64,000 nt of DNA from Catenulispora sp. MAP5-51 (GCF_041261205.1 NZ_JBGCCH010000022.1:1-64000), one strand, 5' to 3'. Shown: positions 1 to 17,070, counted from the stretch's first letter. Translations and numbers: made by a program. Notes: a model not told the origin generated them from the letters alone.

Positions 1-300
1 ATAAGGTCGGCGACGGTGTCAGAAGAGTCACCTGGCAAGTAGACCGAACATCCCGACGGGGGTCGGGAGTCGTCTACCAACCATGTGTTCAAGACACTCG
101 GCCCATCGTCCGGTTCGAAAACCGGGCGCAGTGCCGAGGTCGCATGGCATCACAATTCGTCACACACTGTTGAGTTCTCAAGAAACAGACGCCCGAACCA
201 CTCTTCTCAGAACTCTCGTTCCGATCGGCTGCGACCCGGCGTTGTCAGGTCTTGCTGTTTTTTCTTGTCTTGCTTCGCTTTAGATCTTAGCAGATCCTCT
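1..300 (-). other. rRNA operon leader (5' external transcribed spacer)
   Basis: No gene is seen here. Read on the minus strand, positions 164-190 give a TTGAGAACTCAACAGTGTG-type block. That block is characteristic of the boxA/antitermination and processing leader just upstream of actinobacterial 16S rRNA. The remainder holds small hairpins, for example 113-126. The 16S 5' end is not reached, so the rRNA gene should start left of position 1. The tyrS-then-rrn order on one strand fits this reading. Confidence 0.7.
170..181 (-). promoter_or_regulatory. boxA-like rRNA leader element
   Basis: On the minus strand the sequence is TTGAGAACTCAA followed by CAGTGTGTG. This matches the conserved leader element found before 16S genes in actinobacteria. 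Its role in antitermination or processing is known for the family and inferred here. Confidence 0.65.
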
Positions 301-313
301 GCGTTTTCCGCAA
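284..313 (-). promoter_or_regulatory. candidate rrn promoter (proximal, P3)
   Basis: Minus strand: -35 TTGCGG at 308-313, 18-bp spacer, -10 TAAGAT at 284-289. This is the promoter closest to the boxA leader. It lies in a locally AT-richer stretch, unlike the surrounding coding DNA. Confidence 0.55.
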
Positions 314-394
314 TTTCAGCCGGTTTTCATTGACCAGACTTCTTTGCGATTGCCTCGGGCGGGATTTAATGTTCCGTTCCTCGGCGGTTCCCAG

Positions 395-424
395 ACTGTA
401 TCGGACTCTGTGGCCGGCGACCAA
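395..424 (-). promoter_or_regulatory. candidate rrn promoter (middle, P2)
   Basis: Minus strand: -35 TTGGTC at 419-424, 18-bp spacer, -10 TACAGT at 395-400. It is one of three spaced promoter-like pairs ahead of the rRNA leader. Multiple tandem promoters are usual for actinomycete rrn operons. Confidence 0.45.
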
Positions 425-602
425 ATCGGCGCCCTCAGGGTCCTGATGCATCCGAAGACGGCGACACGGCACCTGCGGCGCTTCGCTGATCCGAAAGCCG
501 GACCAGAGCGTCGCACTTGCCGTGAAGGTTGTGGAGCTTCGAATGGTTGCCCGGAGTGATCCCGCGAGTGCGTTGATCCTGCCTGGTGGGCAACGTCTAG
601 TA

Positions 603-631
603 ACTTTACGCGCGGCTGCCGTTCACGTCAA
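603..631 (-). promoter_or_regulatory. candidate rrn promoter (distal, P1)
   Basis: Minus strand: -35 TTGACG at 626-631, 17-bp spacer, -10 TAAAGT at 603-608. It is the best sigma-70-type match in the window. The -35 hexamer lies inside the hairpin at 612-653 that should terminate tyrS. Confidence 0.6.
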
Positions 632-653
632 ATTCAACGTGTACGGCAGCCGC
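612..653 (-). terminator. hairpin downstream of tyrS
   Basis: Two 17-nt arms (612-628 and 637-653) are complementary with one mismatch around an 8-nt loop. There is no U tract, as is common for actinomycete terminators. The hairpin begins 32 bp after the tyrS stop and overlaps the -35 element of the distal rrn promoter. Confidence 0.6.
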
Positions 654-685
654 GGCGGTGGCTCAAGCCCAGGTCAGGGGCGTGG

Positions 686-1948
686 TCAGTCCCCGACCTC
701 GACCGAGCCCAGGGTCCGCTTCCCGCGCCGCAGGACCAGCCAGCGGCCGTGCAGCAGGTCCTCCTTCGTGGGCGTCTCGTCCTCGGCCACGATCTTGCGG
801 TTGTTCACGTACGCGCCGCCCTCGTTGATGGTCCGCCGGCCGGCGCCGCGGCTGGCGACCAGGCCGGTGTCGGCCAGCAGCTGCGCTACCGGCACCAGCT
901 CGGAGATCTTCGTGCCGGGCAGTTCGGCCAGCGCCGCGCGCAGCGTGGGCTCGTCGAGCTCGGCCAGGTCGCCCTGGCCGAACAGTGCCTTGGACGCCGC
1001 GATCACCTGCGCGGTGGCCTCGGCTCCGTGCACCAGCGTGGTGACCTCCTCGGCGAGCGCCTTCTGCGCCGCGCGCATTTGGGGCTTGTCCGCGGTCAGC
1101 CGCTCCAGCTCCTCGATCTCCTCGCGGGACCGGAAGCTGAACACCTTCAGGTAGCTGATCACCATGGCGTCTTCGGAGTTCAAGAAGAACTGGTAGAACG
1201 CGTACGGCGTCATCAGCTCCGAGGACAGCCACACGGTGCCGGACTCGGTCTTGCCGAACTTGGTCCCGTCCGCCTTCAGCAGCAGCGGTGTGGCCAGTGC
1301 GTGCACCGAGGCGCCCTCGGCTTTGTGGATCAGGTCGACGCCGGCGGTGATGTTGCCCCACTGGTCGCTGCCACCGGTCTGCAGGGTGCAGCCGTACTGC
1401 CGGTACAGGTTCAGGTAGTCCAGGCCCTGGAGGATCTGGTAGCTGAACTCCGTGTAGCTGATTCCGGCCTCGGAGTTCAGCCGTGCGCTCACCGCGTCCT
1501 TGGACAGCATCTTCCCGACCCGGAAGTGCTTACCGATGTCCCGCAGGAAGTCGATCGCGGTCATCGGGGCGGTCCAGTCCAGGTTGTTCACCACCCGGGC
1601 GGCGTTGGCGCCCTCGAAGGAGATGAACCGGGAGACCTGCTCGCGGATCTTCTCGACCCACTCCGCGACCGTCTCCTTGCTGTTCAGCGTGCGCTCGGCG
1701 TTCGGCTTGGGGTCGCCGATCAGTCCGGTCGAGCCGCCGACCAGGATCAGCGGGATGTGGCCGGCCTCCTGGAGGCGCCGGGCGGCGATCATCTGGACCA
1801 GGTTGCCGAAGTGCAGGCTGGGCGCGGTCGGGTCGAAACCCACATAGAAGGTGACCGGCCCGTCGGCGAACGCTTTACGCAACGCGTCCTCATCGGTGGA
1901 CAGGGCCAGCAGCCCGTGCCACTTCAGGTCCTCGACGATGTCGGTCAC
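686..1948 (-). CDS. tyrS: tyrosyl-tRNA synthetase
   Basis: Cytosolic class I aminoacyl-tRNA synthetase that charges tRNA-Tyr with tyrosine. The product is 420 residues, normal for bacterial TyrRS. The ATP-binding HIGH-type motif is HFGN at residues 46-49, and the KMSKS-type loop appears as KFGKT near residue 230. A C-terminal S4 RNA-binding domain occupies about residues 350-418. ATG start. It is followed on the same strand by a hairpin and then the rRNA promoter region, an arrangement that places two translation-related units in tandem. Confidence 0.96.
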   Translation of the reverse strand: MTDIVEDLKWHGLLALSTDEDALRKAFADGPVTFYVGFDPTAPSLHFGNLVQMIAARRLQEAGHIPLILVGGSTGLIGDPKPNAERTLNSKETVAEWVEKIREQVSRFISFEGANAARVVNNLDWTAPMTAIDFLRDIGKHFRVGKMLSKDAVSARLNSEAGISYTEFSYQILQGLDYLNLYRQYGCTLQTGGSDQWGNITAGVDLIHKAEGASVHALATPLLLKADGTKFGKTESGTVWLSSELMTPYAFYQFFLNSEDAMVISYLKVFSFRSREEIEELERLTADKPQMRAAQKALAEEVTTLVHGAEATAQVIAASKALFGQGDLAELDEPTLRAALAELPGTKISELVPVAQLLADTGLVASRGAGRRTINEGGAYVNNRKIVAEDETPTKEDLLHGRWLVLRRGKRTLGSVEVGD

Positions 1949-2038
1949 GGTTATCCCTCACGGTCATCGCTAGTGGGTGGTCGGTGTCGGACACCAGCCT
2001 GCCGTATCGGACGCCGTACGTGCGAACGCGTTCCGGAC

Positions 2039-2656
2039 TCAGGACGACGTGGCGGCACGGGCCTTCGGCTTGTGCGCCTTATACGCACTGACCGTCTTGT
2101 CCCCCTGAATCCAGAACCGCCAAGGGATTTCCGCAGCGGAGGACACGCCCACCCGCGGCCCGGTGGCCATAGTGAAGTCTGAGGACTCTCGCGCCAGTAC
2201 CGTCAACGGACCGCCGTCGCACAGGTCGAGTCCGTTGTCCTCCCGTCCCAGCCCCAACGCCTTGGTGAGTCGCGCCGGACCGCGTGCGAGATCCCGGTCG
2301 GAGGAGCCGATCCGCGCAGCGCGCGCCAGATCGGCCCCTTCCACGATCTCCCCGGCACGGATGAGAACCGCTGAGCACTCCCCGTCGGGACTACAGACGA
2401 AGTTGATGCAGTAGTGCATGCCATACGTGAAGTACACGTACAGGAACCCCGGAGGCCCGAACATCACTTCGGTCCGCGGAGTCCTCCCTCTATAGCCGTG
2501 GGAAGCCGGATCCAGGGGACCTGCGTACGCCTCGACTTCAGTAATGCGCAGGACACGACGGCCTTCCGCACTGTCCCGAACCAGCAGACACCCCAGAAGG
2601 TCCGGAGCGAGGTCCTGAGAGGGGCGGGAGAAGAACGAGCGCGGCAGGACAGGCAT
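2039..2656 (-). CDS. 3-methyladenine DNA glycosylase, AAG/MPG family
   Basis: Predicted base-excision-repair glycosylase that removes alkylated purines such as 3-methyladenine from DNA. The 205-residue product has the family landmarks: the LLGCLLV stretch, ITEVEAY with the candidate catalytic Glu, then SHGYRGRTPR and the FGPPGFLYVYFTYGMHYC block. The ATG at 2656 was chosen. A TTG four codons upstream (2668) is possible but brings no better ribosome site. It lies between tyrS and a phosphatase gene on the same strand, with no clear functional link to either. Confidence 0.92.
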   Translation of the reverse strand: MPVLPRSFFSRPSQDLAPDLLGCLLVRDSAEGRRVLRITEVEAYAGPLDPASHGYRGRTPRTEVMFGPPGFLYVYFTYGMHYCINFVCSPDGECSAVLIRAGEIVEGADLARAARIGSSDRDLARGPARLTKALGLGREDNGLDLCDGGPLTVLARESSDFTMATGPRVGVSSAAEIPWRFWIQGDKTVSAYKAHKPKARAATSS

Positions 2657-2721
2657 GCAACGAGTCAATCACGCACCACCCACGGCCTTCAGCGGAAACC
2701 GGACCCGTCAGCTACTGCGCG

Positions 2722-3246
2722 TCAGCTACCGGTCCCCAGCGCGGACAACTCCGCCGAGAGCCCTAAGCCCGTCTCCAGGTACGCCACAAACGTCACGTTG
2801 TTAAGCGCTCCCGGCGCACGGTGCTTCCGGATCAGCGCTATAGCGTCGGACGCCGTATAGCCGCTGCGTATAAGCACCTCCGCGACGACCAACCCCGACC
2901 GGTTCATCCCGGCCCGGCACCGCACCAGCACCCGCCGCCCGGCGGCGTAGTCCAGGGCCGCCGAGGCCGCGAACACGTCGACGGCGCGGATCTGCCGCGC
3001 GGTCAGCACGTCGTCCGGCACCTCCAGCACATGGTGCTCGATCCCGGAACCCGGCCCGTACCCCTCCCTGAAGTGCAGGCTGTACACGACGTCGAACTGG
3101 TCGGCCACGACAGCCGTCGTCCAGACCCCGTCCCCGGCGATGTACTCATGGCCGCCCATCCACAGCCGCGGTGCCACCTCCGACCACGGCTCGCGCGGGA
3201 CGTCGTCCCAGTCGCCGTGATCACCCCCGCGCCCCTTTGTCCGCAA
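2722..3246 (-). CDS. dual-specificity/tyrosine phosphatase-like protein
   Basis: A 174-residue protein with the cysteine-phosphatase loop CRAGMNRSG, that is C-x5-R-S/T, preceded by VLVR as in dual-specificity phosphatases. The catalytic Cys and Arg are present, so an active phosphatase is likely. Substrate unknown. The chosen start is TTG (3246) because GGAGGGGGAG lies 6 nt upstream. A downstream GTG (VAPRLW) is an alternative. It stands between the arg-operon terminator and the glycosylase gene, so it probably has its own promoter. Confidence 0.8.
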   Translation of the reverse strand: MRTKGRGGDHGDWDDVPREPWSEVAPRLWMGGHEYIAGDGVWTTAVVADQFDVVYSLHFREGYGPGSGIEHHVLEVPDDVLTARQIRAVDVFAASAALDYAAGRRVLVRCRAGMNRSGLVVAEVLIRSGYTASDAIALIRKHRAPGALNNVTFVAYLETGLGLSAELSALGTGS

Positions 3247-3286
3247 AGCACACTCCCCCTCCGCGAAAGAAACGCCTCACAGCATG

Positions 3287-3330
3287 GCCGAATGCGTCGC
3301 TGGAAGACTACTCTCAGCGACGCATTCGGC
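3287..3330 (-). terminator. terminator of the arginine operon
   Basis: A perfect 16-bp inverted repeat (3287-3302 with 3315-3330) around a 12-nt loop, starting 10 bp after the argH stop. There is no U tract. Position and stability make it the likely end of the argCJBDFRH transcript. Confidence 0.8.
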
Positions 3331-3339
3331 GTGAAGTCG

Positions 3340-7575
<4,236 letters not shown>

Positions 7576-7579
<4 letters not shown>

Positions 7580-8487
7580 GCCGGCACCACCATCGTTCCG
7601 ATCCCCTCGTCGGTGAAGACCTCCAGCAACAGCGCGTGCGGCACCCGGCCGTCCAGCACGTGGGCGCGCGGCACTCCCCCGCGCACGGCCCGCAGGCAGG
7701 CCTCCATCTTCGGCACCATCCCGCTGGACAGCGTCGGCAGCAACTCGGCGAGCTCGTCGGCGGACAGCCGGCTGATCACCTCGTCCGAGGTCGGCCAGTC
7801 CGCGAACAGGCCCTCGACGTCGGTGAGGACCACCAGCTTCTCCGCGCCGAGCCCGACGGCCAGCGCCGCGGCGGCGGTGTCGGCGTTGACGTTGTAGACG
7901 CCGGTGCCGTCGGCGGCGCGCGCGATGGAGGACACGACCGGGATGCGACCGTCGTCCAGCAGGGCGTTGATCGCGCCGGGGTTGACGGCCTCGATGTCGC
8001 CGACCCGGCCGATGTCCACGGCTTCGCCGTCGACGACCGCGTGCCGCTTGACGGCCTTGAGCGTGTCGGCGTCCTCGCCGGACATCCCGACGGCGAACGG
8101 GCCGTGGGTGTTGATCAGGCCGACGATGTCGCGCTGCACCTGGCCGGTGAGGACCATGCGGACCACGTCCATGGTCTCGTCGGTGGTGACCCGCAGGCCC
8201 CCGGCGAAGCGGTGCTCGATCCCGAGGCGGTTCAGCTGGGCGTTGATCTGCGGACCTCCGCCATGTACTACAACGGGGCGCAGCCCGGCATAGCGCAGGA
8301 AGACGATGTCCTTGGCGAAGGCGGCCTGAAGCTCCTCGTCGATCATGGCGTTGCCGCCGAACTTCACCACGAGGGTCTTGCCGTGCAGGGCCGACAGCCA
8401 CGGCAGGGCCTCGGTGAGGATGCCGGCCTTGGCCAGCGCCTCGTGCTTGCGGGCGTGGGTCGCCCCGGCGCTCTGAACCGTGCTCAC
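7576..8487 (-). CDS. argB: acetylglutamate kinase
   Basis: Phosphorylates N-acetylglutamate, usually the arginine-feedback-controlled step. The 303-residue product has the amino-acid-kinase glycine-rich motif VVKFGGNAM, the [10 protein letters not shown] substrate loop and the [14 protein letters not shown] motif. The start is GTG at 8487, overlapping the argJ stop as GTGA. Reading the frame further upstream only shadows argJ. Confidence 0.95.
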
Positions 8488-9635
8488 GAGGAGTACGCCG
8501 AGTTCTCGTGGACGTACCCGGGCGTCAGGTCGTTGGTCCAGACGGTCGCCGAGGTAGTACCGGCGGCCAGGTCCACGGTGACCTTGACCTCGCGGCCGGT
8601 GAGGTCGACGAGGTCGCGGTCCTCCCCCACGCCGCCGTCGCGGCAGACCCAGACGCCGTTGATGGCCACCGACAGCTGGTCGGCCTCGAAGGTCGCATCG
8701 GTGGTACCTACGGCGGACAGCACCCGGCCCCAGTTCGGGTCGTTGCCGTACATCGCGCACTTGAACAGGTTGCTGCGGGTGACCGCCTTGGCCACCTGAA
8801 CCGCCTCGTCCTCGGTGGCGGCCCGTACTACCTCCACGGCGATGTCCTTGGTGGCGCCCTCGGCGTCGCCGACGAGCTGGCGCGCCAGGTCCGCGCACAC
8901 GGTGGTGACGGCGGCCTGGAACTCGTCCGGGTCCGGGGTGGTCCCGGAGGCACCGGAGGCCAGCAACAGGACGGTGTCGTTGGTGGACATGCAGCCGTCG
9001 GAGTCCACCCGGTCGAAGGTGACGTTCGTGGCGGCGCGCAGCACGCCGTCCAGCGTCGCGGCATCGGCCACGGCGTCGGTGGTGAGTACGACGAGCATCG
9101 TGGCCAGGCCCGGAGCCAGCATCCCGGCACCCTTGGCCATCCCGCCGACGACGTAGCCGCTGCCCCGGGCCTCGGCGGTCTTGGCGACGGTGTCTGTGGT
9201 CATGATCGCGGTCGCCGCCGCCGGACCTCCATCGGCGGCGAGTGCCCCGGTGGCGGTCTTCAGCCCGGACAGCAGCGCGTCCATCGGCAGCCGGACGCCG
9301 ATCAGGCCGGTGGAGCACACGGCGACCTCCGCGGCCGAGGCCTGAAGCAGCGCGGCGCTCTCCTCGGCGGTCTTGTGCGTGTCCTGGAACCCGGCCGAAC
9401 CGGTGCAGGCGTTCGCGCCGCCGGAGTTCAGGACCACGGCCTTGACCGCACCGCCCTTGAGCACCTGCTCGGACCACACCACCGGGGCGGCCTTGACGCG
9501 GTTGGAGGTGAAGACGCCGGCGGCGGCGCTCAGCGGGCCGTCGTTGACGACCAGGGCGAGGTCCGGGTTGCCCGAGGCCTTGATCCCGGCTGCGATCCCC
9601 GCGGCCCGGAAGCCTTTGGCGGAGGTGACACTCAT
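8484..9635 (-). CDS. argJ: bifunctional glutamate N-acetyltransferase / ornithine acetyltransferase
   Basis: Recycles the acetyl group from acetylornithine to glutamate, so the pathway is the cyclic version. The 383-residue product contains the autocleavage site [11 protein letters not shown], where the new N-terminal Thr is the catalytic nucleophile. It also has [11 protein letters not shown] before it and the C-terminal [10 protein letters not shown] tail typical of the family. RBS GGGAG lies upstream of the ATG. It overlaps argB by 4 bp. Confidence 0.95.
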   Translation of the reverse strand: MSVTSAKGFRAAGIAAGIKASGNPDLALVVNDGPLSAAAGVFTSNRVKAAPVVWSEQVLKGGAVKAVVLNSGGANACTGSAGFQDTHKTAEESAALLQASAAEVAVCSTGLIGVRLPMDALLSGLKTATGALAADGGPAAATAIMTTDTVAKTAEARGSGYVVGGMAKGAGMLAPGLATMLVVLTTDAVADAATLDGVLRAATNVTFDRVDSDGCMSTNDTVLLLASGASGTTPDPDEFQAAVTTVCADLARQLVGDAEGATKDIAVEVVRAATEDEAVQVAKAVTRSNLFKCAMYGNDPNWGRVLSAVGTTDATFEADQLSVAINGVWVCRDGGVGEDRDLVDLTGREVKVTVDLAAGTTSATVWTNDLTPGYVHENSAYSS

Positions 9636-9675
9636 TGCTCAGCTCCCACGTTGTCTGCAGTTGTGGTGTTCGGAT

Positions 9676-13914
<4,239 letters not shown>

Positions 13915-13921
<7 letters not shown>

Positions 13922-13942
13922 GACTCCATAGGACTCCATAGC
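13915..13942 (+). repeat. 10-bp tandem duplication at the SARP stop codon
   Basis: CCATAG, containing the stop codon TAG, is followed by two more copies of GGACTCCATAG in tandem. The stop is therefore reproduced twice more just downstream. This looks like a local slippage or duplication event. Confidence 0.7.
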
Positions 13943-14011
13943 CTGAGCCGCGCCGCCACCCCGATTCGGCCAGCCCCCTCCGACCGGCCGACCCGGAACA
14001 CGACCGCAAAC

Positions 14012-14048
14012 CGCGGTCTGCCCGCCGCCCCACGACGGGCAGACCGCG
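14012..14048 (+). terminator. terminator after the SARP gene
   Basis: Perfect 13-bp stem (14012-14024 with 14036-14048) and 11-nt loop, 90 bp after the SARP stop, with no U tract. Apart from this hairpin and the duplication at the stop codon, I see nothing clear in the gene-free stretch 13922-14333. Confidence 0.75.
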
Positions 14049-14333
14049 TGCTCAGGCCCCCTGGTCCCCCCGACCCCCGATGCGGATCCGGTGGAACCCT
14101 CCCCTACCAGGTCCCGTTGGTGTTCCCTGGTTGTCATCAATTCTCCGTGGGCGTGCTTGCGTTTGGCTTGCGCGGCGACTGCGCGGCGCAAGAACCCGGT
14201 GAATCGTCCCCGACGCCGACCGCGCTGTGTCGACCCGATGGGACACGCAGTCACGGCACTATGACCTGCTGTCGCGCAACGGGCAGTGGAAAACCCTTGC
14301 GGAGGGCTGATCCCAGCGCAAAGATCACGACGT

Positions 14334-14906
14334 ATGACCCCACCCGCTGAACCCGCCAAGGCCCTCGCGCCGGGCGTCGTGCCCCCGGACACCGTCGACC
14401 TGGACGGGTTCCACCTGCGCCGTCCCACCTCCGAGGACGCCCAGGCCCTGCACGCGGCCGTGAAGGCCAGCTTCGCCGAGCTGCACCCGTGGATGCCGTG
14501 GTGCACCGAGCCGGTGGAGCTCGCCTCCCAGCAGGGGTTCATCGAGCGCTCCGAGACCGGCTGGAGCGCGCAGACCACGTTCAACTGGCTGATCGTGGAC
14601 GCCGGCGACCACCTGATCGGCACCATCGGTCTGATGGACCGGATCGGCCCCGGCGGCCTGGAGATCGGCTACTGGCTGCGCACCGACGCCACCGGCCGCG
14701 GCGTGATGACCCGCGCCACCGCCCGGGTCACCGACATCGCCCTGTCCCTGCCCGGCGTGGAGCGCGTGGAGATCCACTGCGACGCCGCGAACGTCCGCAG
14801 CGCCGCGATCCCCCGCCGCCTGGGCTACCGCCTGGACCGCGAGGCCCACACAGAGCCTGAGGCCCCCGGGGAGTCCGGGCTGAACCAGCACTGGATCACC
14901 CCCTGA
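14334..14906 (+). CDS. GNAT family N-acetyltransferase (RimJ/RimL type)
   Basis: A 190-residue acetyltransferase of the ribosomal-protein-serine/alanine acetyltransferase subgroup. It has the typical start DGFHLRRPTSEDAQALH, the HPWMPWC segment and the acetyl-CoA loop region LEIGYWLRTDATGRGVMT, then VERVEIHCDAANVRSAAIPRRLGY. ATG 14334 was chosen. A GTG at 14286 is in frame but adds residues outside the fold. TTGCGG (14298) and AAAGAT (14320) could drive a leaderless transcript. Substrate unknown. Confidence 0.8.
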   Translation: MTPPAEPAKALAPGVVPPDTVDLDGFHLRRPTSEDAQALHAAVKASFAELHPWMPWCTEPVELASQQGFIERSETGWSAQTTFNWLIVDAGDHLIGTIGLMDRIGPGGLEIGYWLRTDATGRGVMTRATARVTDIALSLPGVERVEIHCDAANVRSAAIPRRLGYRLDREAHTEPEAPGESGLNQHWITP

Positions 14907-14955
14907 GCAGGTCGGGCAGGCTGAGCAGGTCAAGCAGCCCGAGCAGCCCGGCGCG

Positions 14956-15453
14956 ATGACCACCGACGCGGCGGACGGCCCCGTCGTGTACCTCCTGGCC
15001 GGGCTCCCCGGGTCCGGCAAGACCACCTACGCACGCCGCTTGGAAGCCGAAGGCGTCCTGCGGCTGTCGGTCGACGAGGAGGTCTTCGCGCGCCACGGCC
15101 GCCACGGCGTCGACTACCCCGAGCACGAGTACCGGCAGCGCGAGGCGCCGGTACTCCGAGACGTCCGGGCCCGCCTGGCCGAGGCGGTCCGGGCGGGACG
15201 CTCGGTCGTGCTGGACTACGGCCTGTGGCTGCGCGCGGAGCGAGAGGCGTACAAGCAGCTGGTCCACGACGCCGGCGGCCGCTGGCGCCTGATCTACCTG
15301 AAGGTGGACCCCGCCGAGCTACTACGCCGCCTGACCGAGCGCAACAGCCGCGACGACGCCAACGCCCTGATGGTTACCCCTGAGATGCTCCAAGACTTCT
15401 TCGCGCGGTTCGAGGAACCGGTCGGCGAAGACGAGCACATCGCATCCGTCTAA
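14956..15453 (+). CDS. P-loop kinase-like ATPase
   Basis: A 165-residue AAA_33/zeta-toxin-like small kinase. Walker A is GLPGSGKTT at about residues 17-25, and SVDEEVF lies where a catalytic Asp is expected. VVLDYGLWL follows, and RLTERNSRDDANAL resembles the lid of nucleotide or small-molecule kinases. Nearly the whole protein is this one domain. It lies 49 bp behind the GNAT gene, so co-transcription is possible. The phosphoryl acceptor is not known. Confidence 0.75.
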   Translation: MTTDAADGPVVYLLAGLPGSGKTTYARRLEAEGVLRLSVDEEVFARHGRHGVDYPEHEYRQREAPVLRDVRARLAEAVRAGRSVVLDYGLWLRAEREAYKQLVHDAGGRWRLIYLKVDPAELLRRLTERNSRDDANALMVTPEMLQDFFARFEEPVGEDEHIASV

Positions 15454-15473
15454 GCCGCCGAACGCCCAAACAG

Positions 15474-15998
15474 CTAAGCCCCCGCCCCCACGGCACGCGA
15501 GAGCCTCGAGAACGACATCCGCCAGTTGCGCACCCAGCTCTGGCCGCCGTCGAACGAGAACGACTGCTCCCACTGCGCGCTGTCGGCGTCGAACACATCC
15601 CAGTCGTAGCGCACCTCGATCGGCTTGCCGTCGATGGTGTCCTGGCAGCGGAAGACGCCGTGCGTGCCCTCCCACCGTCCGACGACCGGCGGGTCGAGCC
15701 GGCCGGGGGCCCTGGTGGAGGCCCACCAGATGCTCCACTCGCCGGTCTCGGGGTTGAACAGGCGCAGCGACATCCCTTCGAAGCTGCTTCCGTCGGGCAT
15801 CTTCTCGACGGTGAGGTTGTCGACGTTGCCCAGCACGCCGAGGGTCTGGCGCATCCACTGCACCCCCTCGAACTCCACCCACTCGTCGCACTCCGGGTCG
15901 GCCATGGCGGCGAGTTTGCGGTGCTCGACCTTCCAGGTTCCGGCCAGGAAGTCGAAGTCGTGGCGGCCGTCGTCGATCAGGTTCTCGGTCGTGGTCAT
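15474..15998 (-). CDS. DUF1579-like protein of unknown function
   Basis: A 174-residue soluble protein. The opening HDFDFLAGTWKVEHRKL and repeated Trp-rich strands (EWSIWWASTRAP, GRWEGTHGVFRC, WEQSFSFDGGQSWVRNWRMSFSR) are typical of DUF1579-type beta-barrel proteins that may bind a small hydrophobic ligand. No enzyme motif is visible. ATG 15998 was chosen because AAGGTGGAG lies just upstream; the frame is open to 16028 but without support. It converges with the kinase gene and is divergent from the methyltransferase gene. Confidence 0.65.
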   Translation of the reverse strand: MTTTENLIDDGRHDFDFLAGTWKVEHRKLAAMADPECDEWVEFEGVQWMRQTLGVLGNVDNLTVEKMPDGSSFEGMSLRLFNPETGEWSIWWASTRAPGRLDPPVVGRWEGTHGVFRCQDTIDGKPIEVRYDWDVFDADSAQWEQSFSFDGGQSWVRNWRMSFSRLSRAVGAGA

Positions 15999-16021
15999 GG
16001 CTCCACCTTGGCCCCCCTCCC

Positions 16022-16038
16022 CTGACATCTGGTGTCAG
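16022..16038. promoter_or_regulatory. small operator-like palindrome
   Basis: CTGACA and TGTCAG form a perfect 6-bp inverted repeat around 5 nt, 24 bp upstream of the DUF1579-like gene. This spacing is typical of a dimeric repressor site. No matching regulator was identified. Confidence 0.3.
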
Positions 16039-16088
16039 TGATCTGACGGAATCTCCGGGAGATCTTGCGCTCGGCATCGGCCGCATCC

Positions 16089-16127
16089 TATCGTCTCGAT
16101 GTATCGGGCCGATACATCGAGACGATA
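16089..16127. promoter_or_regulatory. 39-bp perfect palindrome upstream of a methyltransferase gene
   Basis: Positions 16089-16107 are the exact reverse complement of 16109-16127, with a single central G. It ends 3 bp before the Shine-Dalgarno sequence of the next gene. It contains nested CGATGTATCG/CGATACATCG half sites. It could be an operator for a dimeric (TetR-type) repressor or a 5'-UTR hairpin. Function is inferred. Confidence 0.6.
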
Positions 16128-16143
16128 CAAAGGAGCCTGTGCG

Positions 16144-16902
16144 ATGCGACGGACGAACTACGACACGGAGCAGTACCAGGACTACGCCCGCGGCCGTGCG
16201 CTCACCGAGGAGCAGATGGGGGCGTGGATCGGGGCTTTCAGCGCCCTGCTGCCCAAGGGGCGTCCGCTGGCCGGACTGGACGTCGGTTCCGGGACGGGCA
16301 GGTTCGCACCCTCCCTGGCGGCCGCCTTCGGGCCGGTGACCGGGATCGAGCCGTCGGTGCGCATGCGCGAGGTGGCGCTGTCGCAGTCCCAGCACCCTGA
16401 TGTCCGCTACCTCGCCGGCTCCGCCGAGGACATCCCGGTGCCCACCGCCAGCGCCGACTACGCCGTAATGCTGCTGTCCTGGCACCACGTCCAGGACAAA
16501 CCGAAGGCCGCGCGCGAGTTGGCCCGCGCCGTCCGGCCCGGCGGCCGGCTGATCATCCGCTCCGGCTACGGCGACCAGATGCCCTGGATCTGGTGGCTTG
16601 AGCACTTCCCGAACGGCTTCGAGAAGGACGCGGTGCTGTTCCCGCCGCTGCACGAGGTCATCGAGACCTTCACCTCCGCCGGCTGGCGCGTGCGCACCTT
16701 CGGCCCCTTCAGCGAGCCCTCCCCGGGCACCTACCGCGAGATGCTCGACCGGCTGCGGCTGCGCACCCACACGATCTTCGGCCACTTCACCCCCGAGGAG
16801 ACCGCGACCGGCTTCGAGCGCCTGGAGCGGGCCGTCGCGGCCGATCCCGACGCGCCGGCGCCGGCCGAGCCCGCGACGCTGCTGAGCTTCGAGCGCCGCT
16901 GA
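16144..16902 (+). CDS. class I SAM-dependent methyltransferase
   Basis: A 252-residue methyltransferase with motif I GLDVGSGTGRFAPSLA, the acidic motif II VTGIEPSVRM, then DYAVMLLSWHHVQDKPKAARELARAVRPGGRLIIRSG, typical of the UbiE/Methyltransf_11 group. Substrate unknown. ATG 16144 has AAAGGAG 8 nt upstream; the frame is open upstream but not supported. The 39-bp palindrome immediately before the ribosome site suggests tight regulation. It ends at a bidirectional terminator facing pheT. Confidence 0.8.
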   Translation: MRRTNYDTEQYQDYARGRALTEEQMGAWIGAFSALLPKGRPLAGLDVGSGTGRFAPSLAAAFGPVTGIEPSVRMREVALSQSQHPDVRYLAGSAEDIPVPTASADYAVMLLSWHHVQDKPKAARELARAVRPGGRLIIRSGYGDQMPWIWWLEHFPNGFEKDAVLFPPLHEVIETFTSAGWRVRTFGPFSEPSPGTYREMLDRLRLRTHTIFGHFTPEETATGFERLERAVAADPDAPAPAEPATLLSFERR

Positions 16903-16944
16903 GCTCAAGACGCCGCTGAGCTCAAAGCGCCGCTGAGTCTCGCG
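16894..16944 (+). repeat. three tandem 17-bp copies spanning a stop codon
   Basis: Units at 16894-16910, 16911-16927 and 16928-16944 share CGCCGCTGAG, and the first two share CTCAA as well. The first unit holds the gene's own stop codon TGA, so the stop context has been duplicated downstream, as also seen at 13915-13942. Confidence 0.7.
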
Positions 16945-17012
16945 CGCTGCCGGGGCGTCAGGCACTGCCGAATTTCGAGCACTGCCGAGCCCCGAACGCC
17001 CCCGAGCACGCA

Positions 17013-17052
17013 CGAAGCCGGGTCCCCCACTCCCGTGGGAAACCCGGCTTCG
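17013..17052. terminator. bidirectional terminator between methyltransferase and pheT
   Basis: An 11-bp perfect stem (17013-17023 with 17042-17052) with an inner CCCAC/GTGGG extension. It lies between convergent genes, 18 bp beyond the pheT stop, and can serve both strands. Confidence 0.75.
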
Positions 17053-17070
17053 CCAAACCCTCTCAGCCCC

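Noticed and set aside
109-126. GGTTCGAAAACC resembling a tRNA T-arm
   Set aside because: No acceptor stem, D-arm or anticodon arm around it; it fits a small hairpin in the rRNA leader.
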